This document shows positions 7,720 to 16,109 of a stretch of 62,799 nt of DNA, in pieces. Origin of the DNA: an uncultured Shimia sp. (lineage in GTDB: Bacteria; Pseudomonadota; Alphaproteobacteria; Rhodobacterales; Rhodobacteraceae); assembly GCA_937897325.1 (NCBI GenBank), contig CALCOY010000093.1:1-62799 (forward strand). Reading direction: 5' to 3'. The notes below the pieces were generated by a model. It was given only the letters and a program-made list of their open reading frames with translations. It had not been told where the DNA came from and searched no databases. Position 1 is the first letter of the stretch, and every line of letters starts with the position of its first letter. Position numbers and translations under genes: made by a program.

Positions 7720-8998
7720 CTTGAGTGAGGGCGCCCTGCGCGCCCTCCCTTTTCTGTTTGAGTTCTGGGCGATGCCGCATCAACTGCCCCCTACGGGCGA
7801 TTGGCGGACATGGATCATCCTGGGAGGCCGTGGGGCCGGAAAGACGCGGGCCGGTGCCGAATGGGTGCGGGCGCAGGTCGAAGGATCGAAGCCGAAGGAT
7901 GAGGGGCGCTGCCGGCGGATCGCCCTTGTTGGCGAAACGGTCGATCAGGTGCGTGAAGTGATGATCTTTGGTGAGAGCGGGATCATGGCGTGTTCGCCGC
8001 CCGACAGGAAGCCCAGATGGATTGCCACGCGCAAGATGCTGGAATGGCCGAACGGGGCGGTGGCGACGGTGCATACTGCGAGCGACCCGGAAGGTTTGCG
8101 TGGACCGCAATTCGATGGGGCCTGGGTGGACGAGCTGGCGAAATGGCGCAACGCGCAGGACACTTGGGACATGCTTCAATTCGCGCTGCGTCTGGGGGAG
8201 GATCCACGGGTCTGCGTGACGACGACGCCGCGGACGAATGCGGTGATGAAGGCCTTGCTGGCGACGCCCTCGACGGTGAAGACACATGCCAGGACAGATG
8301 CAAATCAGGCGCATCTGGCGGCGTCGTTTCTGGAAGAGGTACGCAACCGCTACGCGGGCACGCGGCTGGGTCGGCAGGAACTGGACGGTGAGTTTCTGAG
8401 CGATGTGGAAGGGGCGTTGTGGAGCACGCGGATGCTGGAGGAGTGCCGGGGGCAGTTGCCCGAGGCGTTTGACCGGATTGTCGTGGGACTTGACCCGTCG
8501 GTGACGTCGGGCAAGGCGTCGGATGAATGCGGGATTGTGGTCGTGGGTGCTGTCACGAAAGGCCCGCCGGTGGATTGGCGGGCTTACGTTCTGGCGGACC
8601 GGACGGTGAAACGGGCAAGCCCGGCGGAATGGGCGCAGGCGGCGGTTGAGGCCGTGGCGCATTTCAATGCGGACCGGCTGGTGGCGGAAGTGAACCAAGG
8701 CGGGCAGATGGTCCGCGAGGTGATCGGACAGATTGACCCAACGGTGCCTTTCAAGGCGGTGCATGCGAGCAAGGGCAAGGCCGCGCGGGCGGAACCCGTG
8801 GCGGCACTTTATGAACAGGGGCGCGTCCATCACGCCGGGGATCTGGGCGCGCTTGAGGATCAGATGACGCGGATGACGGCGCAAGGTTACGAGGGCGACG
8901 GATCGCCCGACCGGGTCGATGCGCTGGTCTGGGCGCTGCACGAACTGATCGTGGAGCCATCGCAGGGCTATCGGCGGCCGGGTATCCGGGCGCTTTAG
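7643..8998 (+). CDS. GTA large terminase (gene 2)
   Basis: The packaging motor ATPase and nuclease of the GTA particle. With the start at 7643 it has 451 residues. Walker A GGRGAGKT is at about 61-68 and the Walker B-like segment FDGAWVDELAKW lies further on. The C-terminal RNase H-like nuclease begins near VVGLDPSVTSG. The start is uncertain. ATG 7586 has a better ribosome site (AAAGGGA) but overlaps gene 1 by 134 bp, while 7643 gives an N-terminus of family-typical length (about 50 residues before GDWRTW). Confidence 0.92.
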   Translation: MPSDLRLGARSIASAPVAVQERFLDDLSEGALRALPFLFEFWAMPHQLPPTGDWRTWIILGGRGAGKTRAGAEWVRAQVEGSKPKDEGRCRRIALVGETVDQVREVMIFGESGIMACSPPDRKPRWIATRKMLEWPNGAVATVHTASDPEGLRGPQFDGAWVDELAKWRNAQDTWDMLQFALRLGEDPRVCVTTTPRTNAVMKALLATPSTVKTHARTDANQAHLAASFLEEVRNRYAGTRLGRQELDGEFLSDVEGALWSTRMLEECRGQLPEAFDRIVVGLDPSVTSGKASDECGIVVVGAVTKGPPVDWRAYVLADRTVKRASPAEWAQAAVEAVAHFNADRLVAEVNQGGQMVREVIGQIDPTVPFKAVHASKGKAARAEPVAALYEQGRVHHAGDLGALEDQMTRMTAQGYEGDGSPDRVDALVWALHELIVEPSQGYRRPGIRAL

Positions 8999-9022
8999 AC
9001 AACGGGCAGAAACGGAATGCAG

Positions 9023-9061
9023 CGGGCGCGGTCCTACCCAGGGCGGCGCCCGTTTCGTTTT
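9023..9061 (+). terminator. Terminator-like hairpin between GTA genes 2 and 3
   Basis: CGGGCGC (9023-9029) and GCGCCCG (9046-9052) pair perfectly across a 16-base loop and are followed by TTTCGTTTT. It lies 24 bases after the gene 2 stop and 54 bases before the portal start, in one of the few real gaps of the cluster. It may reduce read-through into the structural genes. Confidence 0.4.
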
Positions 9062-9115
9062 GCAAGCAAGGACGGGCGCGTGGCGGCCGAAGACGGATCG
9101 TAAAGGAGCGAATTC

Positions 9116-10318
9116 ATGGTGTTTGACTTTCTTCGGCGCAGGGCAGGACCGGATGCGGCAGCACATGCGGCGCCAGAACAGAAGGCGAGTGCGACAGGCC
9201 CGCTGGTTGCTTTGCAGACCAATGGCCGCGTGGCCTGGAGCCCACGGGACGCGGTGTCGCTGACGCGGACGGGCTTTGCGGGCAACCCGGTCGGGTTCCG
9301 GGCGATCAAGATGATCTCGGAAGCGGCTTCTGCCCTTCCGTTGACCTTGCAGGATGACGAACGGCGATTTGACACGCATCCTCTTGTGGCGCTTTTGAAG
9401 CGGCCCAATCCTGTGCAGGGACGTGCTGAGTTGTTCGAGGCGCTCTTCGGGCATCTTCTGCTAAGCGGGAACGCCTATGTCGAGGCTGTGGCGGGGGAAA
9501 GCGGCGCGCCGATCGAGTTGCACGTGCTGCGCAGTGATCGGATGAGTGTGGTGCCCGGGACCGATGGTTGGCCTGTGGCCTATGACTACACGGTGTCGGG
9601 CAAGACCCACCGCTTTGATGCCACGGGCTATCCAAGCCCCATCTGTCATCTAAAGAGCTTCCATCCGCAGGATGATCATTACGGTCTGACACCGCTGCAG
9701 GCGGCGGCCCAGGCGATTGACGTGCACAATGCGGCGAGCCGGTGGTCCAAGGCGCTGCTGGACAATGCCGCACGGCCCTCTGGCGCGCTGGTTTATCGCG
9801 GCGCCGAGGGGCAGGGTGCCATGACCACGGATCAATATGACCGCCTTGTGGCCGAGATGGAGACGCATCACGCCGGGGCGCGCAATGCGGGGCGTCCGAT
9901 GCTGCTGGAAGGCGGGCTTGACTGGAAGCCGATGGGCTTTTCGCCCTCGGACATGGAGTTCCAGAAAACCAAGGAAGCCGCCGCGCGCGAGATTGCGCTG
10001 GCCTTTGGGGTGCCGCCCATGTTGCTGGGGATCCAGGGCGATGCGACATATGCCAACTACCAGGAGGCGAACCGGGCGTTTTACCGCCTGACGGTGCTGC
10101 CGCTTGTGTCGCGGGTGGCGGCGACGATTGGCGAATGGCTGGCCGCGTATACGGGCGAGAACCTGACGCTTGCCCCGGATCTGGACCAGGTGCCGGCGCT
10201 GACTGCAGAGCGGGACGCGCAATGGAAGCGGGTGGGTGCCGCAGAATTTCTGACCATGGCCGAAAAGCGGCGGATCCTGGGGCTGCCGCCAATGGATGAG
10301 GGTGCCGCAGATGGATGA
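9116..10318 (+). CDS. GTA portal protein (gene 3, HK97 family)
   Basis: A 400-residue phage portal protein. Family features include SEAASALPL near the N-terminus, LLSGNAYVEAV and the C-terminal AFGVPPMLLGIQGDATYANYQEA segment shared by HK97-type portals. The dodecameric portal forms the DNA gate at one capsid vertex and docks the terminase. AAGGAG precedes the ATG. The stop overlaps the next small gene by 8 bp. Confidence 0.95.
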   Translation: MVFDFLRRRAGPDAAAHAAPEQKASATGPLVALQTNGRVAWSPRDAVSLTRTGFAGNPVGFRAIKMISEAASALPLTLQDDERRFDTHPLVALLKRPNPVQGRAELFEALFGHLLLSGNAYVEAVAGESGAPIELHVLRSDRMSVVPGTDGWPVAYDYTVSGKTHRFDATGYPSPICHLKSFHPQDDHYGLTPLQAAAQAIDVHNAASRWSKALLDNAARPSGALVYRGAEGQGAMTTDQYDRLVAEMETHHAGARNAGRPMLLEGGLDWKPMGFSPSDMEFQKTKEAAAREIALAFGVPPMLLGIQGDATYANYQEANRAFYRLTVLPLVSRVAATIGEWLAAYTGENLTLAPDLDQVPALTAERDAQWKRVGAAEFLTMAEKRRILGLPPMDEGAADG

Positions 10319-10535
10319 TGGCAGGCGGCATGAACGCTTTGCATGTGCGCCGGGTCTGCGGCTGGAGGCGCATGAGAAGCTGACGCAGGTGCATTTTGAC
10401 AACATCGCCGATCGGCTTGGCCGGTTGGAAGAGATCATGCAGCGCCTCGAAAAGCGGCTGTGGCTGACGGTTTACGGGGTGGTGGCGGCCATTCTGAGCC
10501 AGGCTTTTCAGTCCTTTATCGTGACGCTGCCCTGA
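10311..10535 (+). CDS. GTA gene 3.5 protein (head formation protein, membrane segment)
   Basis: A 74-residue protein with a charged helical N-terminal half (HEKLTQVHFDNIADRLGRLEEIMQRLEKR contains a heptad-like pattern) and one C-terminal hydrophobic helix LWLTVYGVVAAILSQAF. Position and layout match the small orf between portal and protease in RcGTA (g3.5), annotated in related genomes as a GTA head formation protein. The ATG at 10311 overlaps the portal stop by 8 bp; an in-frame GTG upstream is less likely. Confidence 0.8.
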   Translation: MDDGRRHERFACAPGLRLEAHEKLTQVHFDNIADRLGRLEEIMQRLEKRLWLTVYGVVAAILSQAFQSFIVTLP

Positions 10536-10547
10536 AGCGATCGGAGA

Positions 10548-11108
10548 ATGGATATGGATATGGATACGGGACTGGAGCACAAGTTCGCGCGGTTTGGCGA
10601 CGAGATCCAGGTGAAAGACGGCACCGAGATCGAAGGTTATGCGAGCCTGTTCGGCGCCTGCGATCAGGGCAATGATGTCGTCGCCAAAGGTGCGTATTCG
10701 GCGTCCTTACGGCGGCTGGAGGCGGGTGAGCGCACCGTTAAGATGCTGTGGCAGCACGATCCGGCGCAGCCCATCGGGATCTGGGACGAGGTGCGTGAGG
10801 ACGGCAAGGGCCTGTGGGTCAAGGGCCGTCTGCTGGCGGATGTCGAAAAGGGACGCGAAGCGGCAGCGTTGATCGCGGCGCGGGCAATTGACGGGCTTTC
10901 GATCGGCTACCGTACGGTGAAATCGACAAGGAATGATAAGGGCCAGCGGCTCTTGACGGAACTGGAGCTTTGGGAAGTGTCGCTTGTGACCTTCCCGATG
11001 CTTCCCAGTGCGCGGGTGGCGGCAAAGGCGGATGATGCCGATGCCGCAGCCCTGCGCGACATGGCGGCGGCCTTCCGGGGCGCGTGCGCAAAGCTGGCAC
11101 TGCGCTGA
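10548..11108 (+). CDS. GTA prohead protease (gene 4, HK97 family)
   Basis: A 186-residue U35-type serine protease that cleaves the capsid protein and itself during head maturation. Likely catalytic residues are His70 (MLWQHDPAQPIG) and Ser118 (AIDGLSIGYR). The first three in-frame ATGs lie within 12 bases (10548, 10554, 10560). GGAG at 10542 is too close to the first, so translation probably begins at the second or third. The gene overlaps nothing on its 5' side. Confidence 0.93.
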   Translation: MDMDMDTGLEHKFARFGDEIQVKDGTEIEGYASLFGACDQGNDVVAKGAYSASLRRLEAGERTVKMLWQHDPAQPIGIWDEVREDGKGLWVKGRLLADVEKGREAAALIAARAIDGLSIGYRTVKSTRNDKGQRLLTELELWEVSLVTFPMLPSARVAAKADDADAAALRDMAAAFRGACAKLALR

Positions 11109-11146
11109 CGCGCCAGGCCATCCACGAAACCATCAAGGACATGCTG

Positions 11147-12325
11147 ATGAGCAAGACCGAGATTAAGGCTCGGGCCGGGGAAGGTTTGTCCCCGGCTCAG
11201 GAAGTTGCTGAGGCCGTGAGCGGCTTTGTGAGCAACTTCAAGGACTTTCAGTCCGACATTCAAACCAAATTGCAACAAACGGAAGAGCGACTGACCATGC
11301 TGGATCGGAAACAGATGAACATTGCACGCCCGCCGCTGGCCGGAGCGATTGACGCGGGTGCCCCGCATCAGAAGGCGTTCAACGCCTATCTGCGCTCGGG
11401 CGACGATGATGGGCTGCGGGGCCTTGAGCTTGAGGGTAAGGCTTTGTCGACAGCCGTGAACAGCGATGGGGGCTATCTGGTCGACCCGCAGACATCAGAG
11501 ACGGTAAAGGCGGTTCTGAACACGACAGCCTCGATCCGTTCGATCGCGTCGGTCGTCAATGTTGAGGCCACATCCTATGACGTTCTGGTGGACCGGGGTG
11601 AGCTGGAAACCGGATGGGCCACTGAAACGGCGGGTTTTTCGGAGACGGGCACACAGCAGATCGACCGGATCAGCATCCCGCTGCATGAGCTGTCGGCGCT
11701 GCCCAAAGCGTCGCAGCGTCTGCTGGATGACGCGGCCTTTGACATTGAAAACTGGCTTGCAGGCCGCATCGCGGACAAGTTTTCGCGTGCCGAAGCGGCG
11801 GCTTTCGTGAGCGGTGACGGGGTGGACAAGCCAAAGGGTTTCCTCGATCACACATCGGTCGACAATGACGTCTGGACCTGGGGCAACCTGGGCTATGTGC
11901 CGACGGGCGTGGATGCGGATGTGACGCCCGATTCCATCATTGATCTGGTCTACGCGCTGGGTGCGGAATACCGCGCAAATGGCACGTTCGTGATGAACTC
12001 GAAAACCGCTGGTCAGTTGCGCAAGCTGAAGGACAATGACGGGCGTTTCCTCTGGACCGATGGTTTGGCAACGGCAGAGCCTGCGCGTCTGCTGGGCTAT
12101 CCGGTGCTGATCGCCGAGGATATGCCGGATGCGGCCTCTGACGCGACACCGATTGCCTTTGGTGACTTCGCGTCGGGCTACACCGTGGCCGAGCGGCCAG
12201 ATCTGCGCGTTCTGCGGGATCCATTCAGCGCCAAGCCGCATGTTCTGTTCTATGCGACCAAGCGCGTGGGCGGTGATGTCAGCGATTTCGCGGCCATCAA
12301 ACTGCTGAAGTTCGCCACCGCATAA
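11147..12325 (+). CDS. GTA major capsid protein (gene 5, HK97 fold)
   Basis: With the start at 11147 (MSKTEIKARAG, AAGGA eight bases upstream) it has 392 residues, close to RcGTA gp5. The N-terminal helical part (residues about 1-70, including a coiled coil) resembles the scaffolding delta domain removed by the protease. The HK97-type capsid domain follows, with SDGGYLVDP, LDDAAFDIENWLA and the C-terminal TKRVGGDVSDFAAIKLLK. It self-assembles into the small GTA head. An upstream in-frame start at 11084 would overlap gene 4. Confidence 0.95.
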   Translation: MSKTEIKARAGEGLSPAQEVAEAVSGFVSNFKDFQSDIQTKLQQTEERLTMLDRKQMNIARPPLAGAIDAGAPHQKAFNAYLRSGDDDGLRGLELEGKALSTAVNSDGGYLVDPQTSETVKAVLNTTASIRSIASVVNVEATSYDVLVDRGELETGWATETAGFSETGTQQIDRISIPLHELSALPKASQRLLDDAAFDIENWLAGRIADKFSRAEAAAFVSGDGVDKPKGFLDHTSVDNDVWTWGNLGYVPTGVDADVTPDSIIDLVYALGAEYRANGTFVMNSKTAGQLRKLKDNDGRFLWTDGLATAEPARLLGYPVLIAEDMPDAASDATPIAFGDFASGYTVAERPDLRVLRDPFSAKPHVLFYATKRVGGDVSDFAAIKLLKFATA

Positions 12326-12403
12326 GCGGCTGGTGAAAGGCCGGTTGGCCCTGATGGGCCGGTCGGCGCCGGGCGCGCGTGAACTACGCCTTGTGTTGTC
12401 TAG

Positions 12404-12481
12404 CTGCTCCCCTCCGTCCGAGCAATGCAGGCAATCGCGCGTCCGGATCTTGCGGTGAAACCGCGAGGGAGGGGCAGTTTT
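12404..12481 (+). terminator. Structured, terminator-like region after the capsid gene
   Basis: An outer stem pairs 12404-12415 with 12468-12477 (CTGC and CCCCTCC on one side, GGAGGGG and GCAG on the other, one bulged T) and is followed by TTTT. Inside it a perfect short hairpin (12449-12467, arms of 8 bp with one G-U pair, loop GAA) is present. It lies in the 169-base gap between genes 5 and 6, so it could end abundant capsid transcripts. Confidence 0.45.
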
Positions 12482-12494
12482 CTGGAGATGGTCG

Positions 12495-13094
12495 ATGATG
12501 TTGATCGATGAAACCACAGTGCCCGACGGAGCGCTGCCGGTAGAAGAATTTAAGGCGCATCTGCGTTTGGGTAGCGGCTTTGACGGCAACAGCCTGCAGG
12601 ATGATGTCCTGCGGAGTTTCCTGCGGGCCGCGCTGAGCGCGGTGGAGGCCCGGACCGGCAAGGCGCTGATATCGCGCAGCTTTTCCTATACGCTTTCGGA
12701 ATGGGGTGACGCGCAGGGTCAGGTGCTGCCGGTCGCGCCTGTTGTGGCGATCGACGCCATCACAGCCACCGACCGCACTGGCACCGAAGCGATCCTACCA
12801 GTGGACGGGATCTGGCTGGAGCGTGATCAGACCCAGCCACGCGTGCGTCCGATCGGTGCGGCGCTGCCTGCGGTTCCGGGGGCCGGGACCGTATCGGTCG
12901 CGTTTACGGCCGGATACGGCCCCGCATGGTCAGATGTGCCTGCGGACTTGCAGCAGGCGGTGATGCTGCTTGCCGCGCATTACTATGAGTACCGGGACGA
13001 AACCGGGCTGAGTGAGGGCTGCATGCCCTTCGGGGTCACCAGCCTTTTGGAGCGCTACAGGTTTCTGCGCATCTCGGGCGGACGCCGGTCATGA
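12495..13094 (+). CDS. GTA gene 6 protein (head-tail adaptor)
   Basis: A 199-residue protein with the gp6/DUF-type head-tail connector pattern. It has a helical N-terminal part (LPVEEFKAHLRL, FLRAALSAVEARTGKALI), a central beta-rich domain and the C-terminal motif AVMLLAAHYYEYRDE. In RcGTA this protein sits below the portal and links head and tail. Two adjacent ATGs (12495 and 12498) follow a GGAG site. It overlaps gene 7 by 4 bp. Confidence 0.88.
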   Translation: MMLIDETTVPDGALPVEEFKAHLRLGSGFDGNSLQDDVLRSFLRAALSAVEARTGKALISRSFSYTLSEWGDAQGQVLPVAPVVAIDAITATDRTGTEAILPVDGIWLERDQTQPRVRPIGAALPAVPGAGTVSVAFTAGYGPAWSDVPADLQQAVMLLAAHYYEYRDETGLSEGCMPFGVTSLLERYRFLRISGGRRS

Positions 13095-13429
13095 CGGCGC
13101 CGCGTTTGAACAGACGCCTGGGGTTAGAGACGCCGGAGCGTGTTGCCGACGGGTCCGGTGGATATGTCGAAAGCTGGGTGCAGCTTGGTGTGCTTTGGGC
13201 CGACGTGGCCCCGCGCACGGGACGTGAAAGCGTTGCGAGTGGTGCTCCGGTTTCGGCCGTGAGCTACCGGATCACGGTGCGTGGCGCGCCCGTGGGCCAC
13301 CCCGAACGACCCATGCCCGGCCAGCGGTTTCGCGATGGTTCGCGCCTCTTCCATGTGAGCGCGGTGACCGAGAAGGATCACAACGCGCGGTATCTGATCT
13401 GCTTTGCAGAAGAGGAGGTGGTGGCATGA
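13091..13429 (+). CDS. GTA gene 7 protein (head-tail joining/stopper)
   Basis: A 112-residue phage head-tail joining protein. The pattern SYRITVRGAP, RPMPGQRFRDGSRLFHVSAVTEKD is typical of the family, in which a small beta-barrel closes the channel after packaging. It overlaps both neighbours by 4 bp (ATGA arrangement), so the head-tail connector genes are tightly coupled. Confidence 0.88.
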   Translation: MTAPRLNRRLGLETPERVADGSGGYVESWVQLGVLWADVAPRTGRESVASGAPVSAVSYRITVRGAPVGHPERPMPGQRFRDGSRLFHVSAVTEKDHNARYLICFAEEEVVA

Positions 13430-13836
13430 GCTACGCACTTTCCGCCGGGCTGCAATCGGCCATTTACAGCGCCTTGTCAGCCAATGGGGATCTGGCTGCA
13501 CTGGTCGGCACGGCCATTTACGACGCCATCCCGGCAGGCACTTTGCCCGCGCTGTACGTCACGCTGGGTCCGGAGGCCGTGCGTGATGCCTCGGACAAAA
13601 CCGGTGACGGGGCGCTGCATGAGGTCACGATCACCGTGGTGAGCGAAACGCCCGCCTTTGCCGCAGCGAAGTCGGTGGCGGGGATCGTCTGCGACATCCT
13701 TTTGCAGGTCAATCTGGTCCTGCCGCGAGGCCGGGTGGTCTGGCTGAACTTTGAAAAAGCCAAGGCGGGCCGCATCGACGGGGCCGCGGGGCGCAAGATC
13801 GACGTCACTTTCAAGGTGCGCGTCGAGGACGACTAA
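13426..13836 (+). CDS. GTA gene 8 protein (tail terminator, DUF3168)
   Basis: A 136-residue protein with the DUF3168 pattern: N-terminal LQSAIYSALSANGDLAALVG, then AIYDAIPAGTLPALYVTLG and EVTITVVSETPAF, ending with a strand before the acidic C-terminus. It caps the tail tube and joins it to the head connector. It overlaps gene 7 by 4 bp. Confidence 0.88.
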   Translation: MSYALSAGLQSAIYSALSANGDLAALVGTAIYDAIPAGTLPALYVTLGPEAVRDASDKTGDGALHEVTITVVSETPAFAAAKSVAGIVCDILLQVNLVLPRGRVVWLNFEKAKAGRIDGAAGRKIDVTFKVRVEDD

Positions 13837-13861
13837 CGCATTCATATAACGGAGAAAACCA

Positions 13862-14275
13862 ATGGCTGCTCAGAACGGGAAAGACCTTTTGATAAAGGTC
13901 GATATGACATCCGACGGCTTGTTCGAAACGGTCGCGGGTCTGCGCGCCACGCGCGTCAGCTTCAACGCAGAAACGGTCGATGTCACAAGCCTTGAAAGCC
14001 AGGGCGGCTGGCGCGAGCTTTTGTCGGGTGCCGGCGTGCGGTCGGCCAATATCAGCGGGTCAGGTGTGTTCAAGGATGCCTCGACAGATGAACGCGCGCG
14101 GCAATTGTTCTTTGACGGTGAGACGCCTGATTTTCAGGTGATCATCCCGGATTTCGGGATTGTCGAGGGGCCGTTTCAGGTCACGGCGATTGAATATTCA
14201 GGCAGCCACAATGGCGAGGCGACCTATGAATTGTCACTGGCCAGCGCGGGTGCGCTGACTTTCACGGCGCTCTGA
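13862..14275 (+). CDS. GTA major tail (tube) protein (gene 9)
   Basis: A 137-residue tail tube protein. The start MAAQNGKDLLIKVD, the middle ETVDVTSLESQGGWRELL and the end YELSLASAGALTFTAL are typical of phage major tail proteins of the TP901-1/GTA type. It polymerises into the tail tube. A separate ribosome site (GGAGAA) precedes the ATG, which fits a need for higher expression than the connector proteins. Confidence 0.92.
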   Translation: MAAQNGKDLLIKVDMTSDGLFETVAGLRATRVSFNAETVDVTSLESQGGWRELLSGAGVRSANISGSGVFKDASTDERARQLFFDGETPDFQVIIPDFGIVEGPFQVTAIEYSGSHNGEATYELSLASAGALTFTAL

Positions 14276-14281
14276 TCAACG

Positions 14282-14599
14282 ATGACCAATCCTTGGAGGG
14301 GTGAGGTGTCGCTGGTCGTTGACGGGGTGCGTCACGACATGCGGTTGAGCCTTGGGGCGCTGGCGTCGCTTGAGGCGCAGCTTGGTGTGTCGTCTTTGGT
14401 CGAGCTCGTTCAGCGGTTTGAAACGACGCAGTTTTCCAGCGTGGATGTGTTGCGTGTGATCAAGGCGGGATTGGTCGGGGGCGGTGCCGCTTGCGACCCG
14501 CAAAGCGTTGATCATGCTGAGATCGAGGGCGGCCCGATGGCGGCGGCGCGTGCGGCGGCAGAGTTGCTGGCGCGGGCTTTCATGGTGCCCGGGGGATGA
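14282..14599 (+). CDS. GTA gene 10 protein (tail assembly, GTA_gp10 family)
   Basis: A 105-residue member of the gene transfer agent gp10 family: a short beta N-terminus (RGEVSLVVDGVRHDMRLSLGALASLE) followed by helices. By position it matches the tail assembly chaperone pair (g10 and g10.1) located between tube and tape measure genes in siphophages. It overlaps the next gene by 4 bp. Confidence 0.85.
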   Translation: MTNPWRGEVSLVVDGVRHDMRLSLGALASLEAQLGVSSLVELVQRFETTQFSSVDVLRVIKAGLVGGGAACDPQSVDHAEIEGGPMAAARAAAELLARAFMVPGG

Positions 14600-14802
14600 G
14601 CGCGGGTCTGGATTGGCCGGCCCTGATGCGTGCGGGCCTGGTCGGTTTGCGCCTGACGCCCGAGGCGTTCTGGGCGCTCACCCCGGCAGAGTTGCGGATG
14701 ATGCTGGGAGATGCAGGCGCGCGGGCGCCTTTGCTGAAGGGCGGGCTTGAGGCGTTGATGGACGCTTGGCCGGACGAGACGGAAAGGGGATCCGATGAGT
14801 GA
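14596..14802 (+). CDS. GTA gene 10.1 protein (phage tail assembly chaperone-like)
   Basis: A 68-residue protein with the pattern LDWPALMRAGLVGLRLTPEAFWALTPAELRMML, a hallmark of the short phage tail assembly chaperone family found in GTA clusters. In other phages such a second chaperone ORF may be made by frameshifting. Here it is a separate frame starting inside the gene 10 stop (4-bp overlap) and overlapping gene 11 by 8 bp. Confidence 0.85.
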   Translation: MSAGLDWPALMRAGLVGLRLTPEAFWALTPAELRMMLGDAGARAPLLKGGLEALMDAWPDETERGSDE

Positions 14803-15457
14803 ATATCGCGATGAGATCGAAAGCCTGGAGGAAAGCGCGGGGGATCTGCGGGACAGTGCGGGATCGGCCGCTGCCATGGTCAGCGCCTTCGATGGCGAGC
14901 TGCGACGGATGCGCGAAAGTCTTGCTGCGACAGGCAAGGACGTGGCGACGCTGGAACGCGGGCTTAGCAAGGGGCTGCGGCGTGCTTTCGACGGGGTGAT
15001 TTTCGACGGGCTGAGTCTGTCGGACGCCTTGGAAACCGTGGCCAATTCGATGATCAACACGACTTACAACGCGGCGATGAAGCCGATCACCGACCATTTC
15101 GGGGGGCTGATCGGCAGCGGTGTGAATTCGCTGGTGCAGGGGGTCCTGCCCTTTGCGGACGGTGCGCCCTTTAGCCAGGGCCGGGTCATGCCCTTTGCCA
15201 ATGGCGGCATCGTGAGCGGCACCACGCCCTTTGGGATGCGGGGCGGCATGGGCATCATGGGGGAGGCCGGGCCGGAGGCGATCATGCCTTTGGCGCGGGG
15301 CCCGGATGGCAAACTGGGTGTGCGCGGTGGGGGCGGCGGACAGACCTCGATCGTGATGAATATCAGCACGCCGGACGTTCAGGGGTTTCAGCGCAGTCAG
15401 AACCAGATCGCGGCGCAGATGACGCGGGCGCTGAACCGCGGCAACCGCAACCGTTAA
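14795..15457 (+). CDS. GTA tape measure protein (gene 11)
   Basis: A 220-residue protein with an N-terminal coiled coil (about residues 1-70), a hydrophobic central stretch, glycine-rich PFANGGIVSGTTPFGMRGGMGIMGEAGPEAIMPLARGPDG typical of tape measure C-termini, and an SIVMNISTPD end. It sets tail length. At 220 residues it is very short for a tape measure, consistent with the short GTA tail. It overlaps gene 10.1 by 8 bp. Confidence 0.88.
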   Translation: MSEYRDEIESLEESAGDLRDSAGSAAAMVSAFDGELRRMRESLAATGKDVATLERGLSKGLRRAFDGVIFDGLSLSDALETVANSMINTTYNAAMKPITDHFGGLIGSGVNSLVQGVLPFADGAPFSQGRVMPFANGGIVSGTTPFGMRGGMGIMGEAGPEAIMPLARGPDGKLGVRGGGGGQTSIVMNISTPDVQGFQRSQNQIAAQMTRALNRGNRNR

Positions 15458-15476
15458 GCGGAAAGAGGGGAGCAGG

Positions 15477-16109
15477 ATGAGTTTTCATGACGTGAGATTT
15501 CCGGCCAATCTGAGCTTTGGCTCGGTCGGTGGACCGGAACGCAGAACTGACGTGGTCACACTGGCCAACGGGTTCGAAGAGCGCAACACGCCCTGGGCGC
15601 ATTCCAGGCGGCGCTATGACGCGGGTTTGGGCATGCGGTCGCTGGACGATGTCGAAACGCTGATCTCGTTCTTTGAGGCGCGGCAGGGGCGTGTTTTCGG
15701 GTTCCGCTGGAAGGATTGGTCGGATTTCAAATCCTCGATTGCGTCGCGTGAGATTGCCTTTGACGACCAGGATGTCGGTCTGGGCGACGGAGCGCGCGAT
15801 GCATTTCAGTTGATCAAGACCTACCGGTCCGGTGCGCACAGTTACGCGCGCCCGATCAAGAAACCCGTTTCTGGAACCGTTCGGATCGGGGTTGAACAGG
15901 ACGAGATGCAGGAGGGGATCGATTATGAGGTCGATCTGTCGACTGGCATTGTCACGTTTTCCCATCCGCCTGATCCGGACATGCAGGTCACGGCGGGCTT
16001 TGAGTTCGACGTGCCGGTGCGGTTTGACACCGATCAGATCCAGACCAGCGTGGCGAGTTTTCAGGCAGGCGACGTACCAAATGTGCCGATCATAGAGGTG
16101 CGTGTTTGA
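15477..16109 (+). CDS. GTA distal tail protein (gene 12, DUF2460)
   Basis: A 210-residue DUF2460 protein. Characteristic segments are FHDVRFPANLSFGSVGGPERRTD, the ARQGRVFGFRWKDWSDFKS motif and DYEVDLSTGIVTFSHPP. In RcGTA this protein forms the distal ring of the tail tube to which the baseplate attaches. Strong GAGGGGAGCAGG lies just upstream. The stop overlaps the gene 13 ATG by one base (TGATG). Confidence 0.92.
   Translation: MSFHDVRFPANLSFGSVGGPERRTDVVTLANGFEERNTPWAHSRRRYDAGLGMRSLDDVETLISFFEARQGRVFGFRWKDWSDFKSSIASREIAFDDQDVGLGDGARDAFQLIKTYRSGAHSYARPIKKPVSGTVRIGVEQDEMQEGIDYEVDLSTGIVTFSHPPDPDMQVTAGFEFDVPVRFDTDQIQTSVASFQAGDVPNVPIIEVRV

Noticed and set aside
7673-9454. 593-codon minus-strand open frame opposite the GTA terminase
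   Set aside because: It has shadow-frame composition and no ribosome site, while the plus strand encodes a clear terminase and portal.
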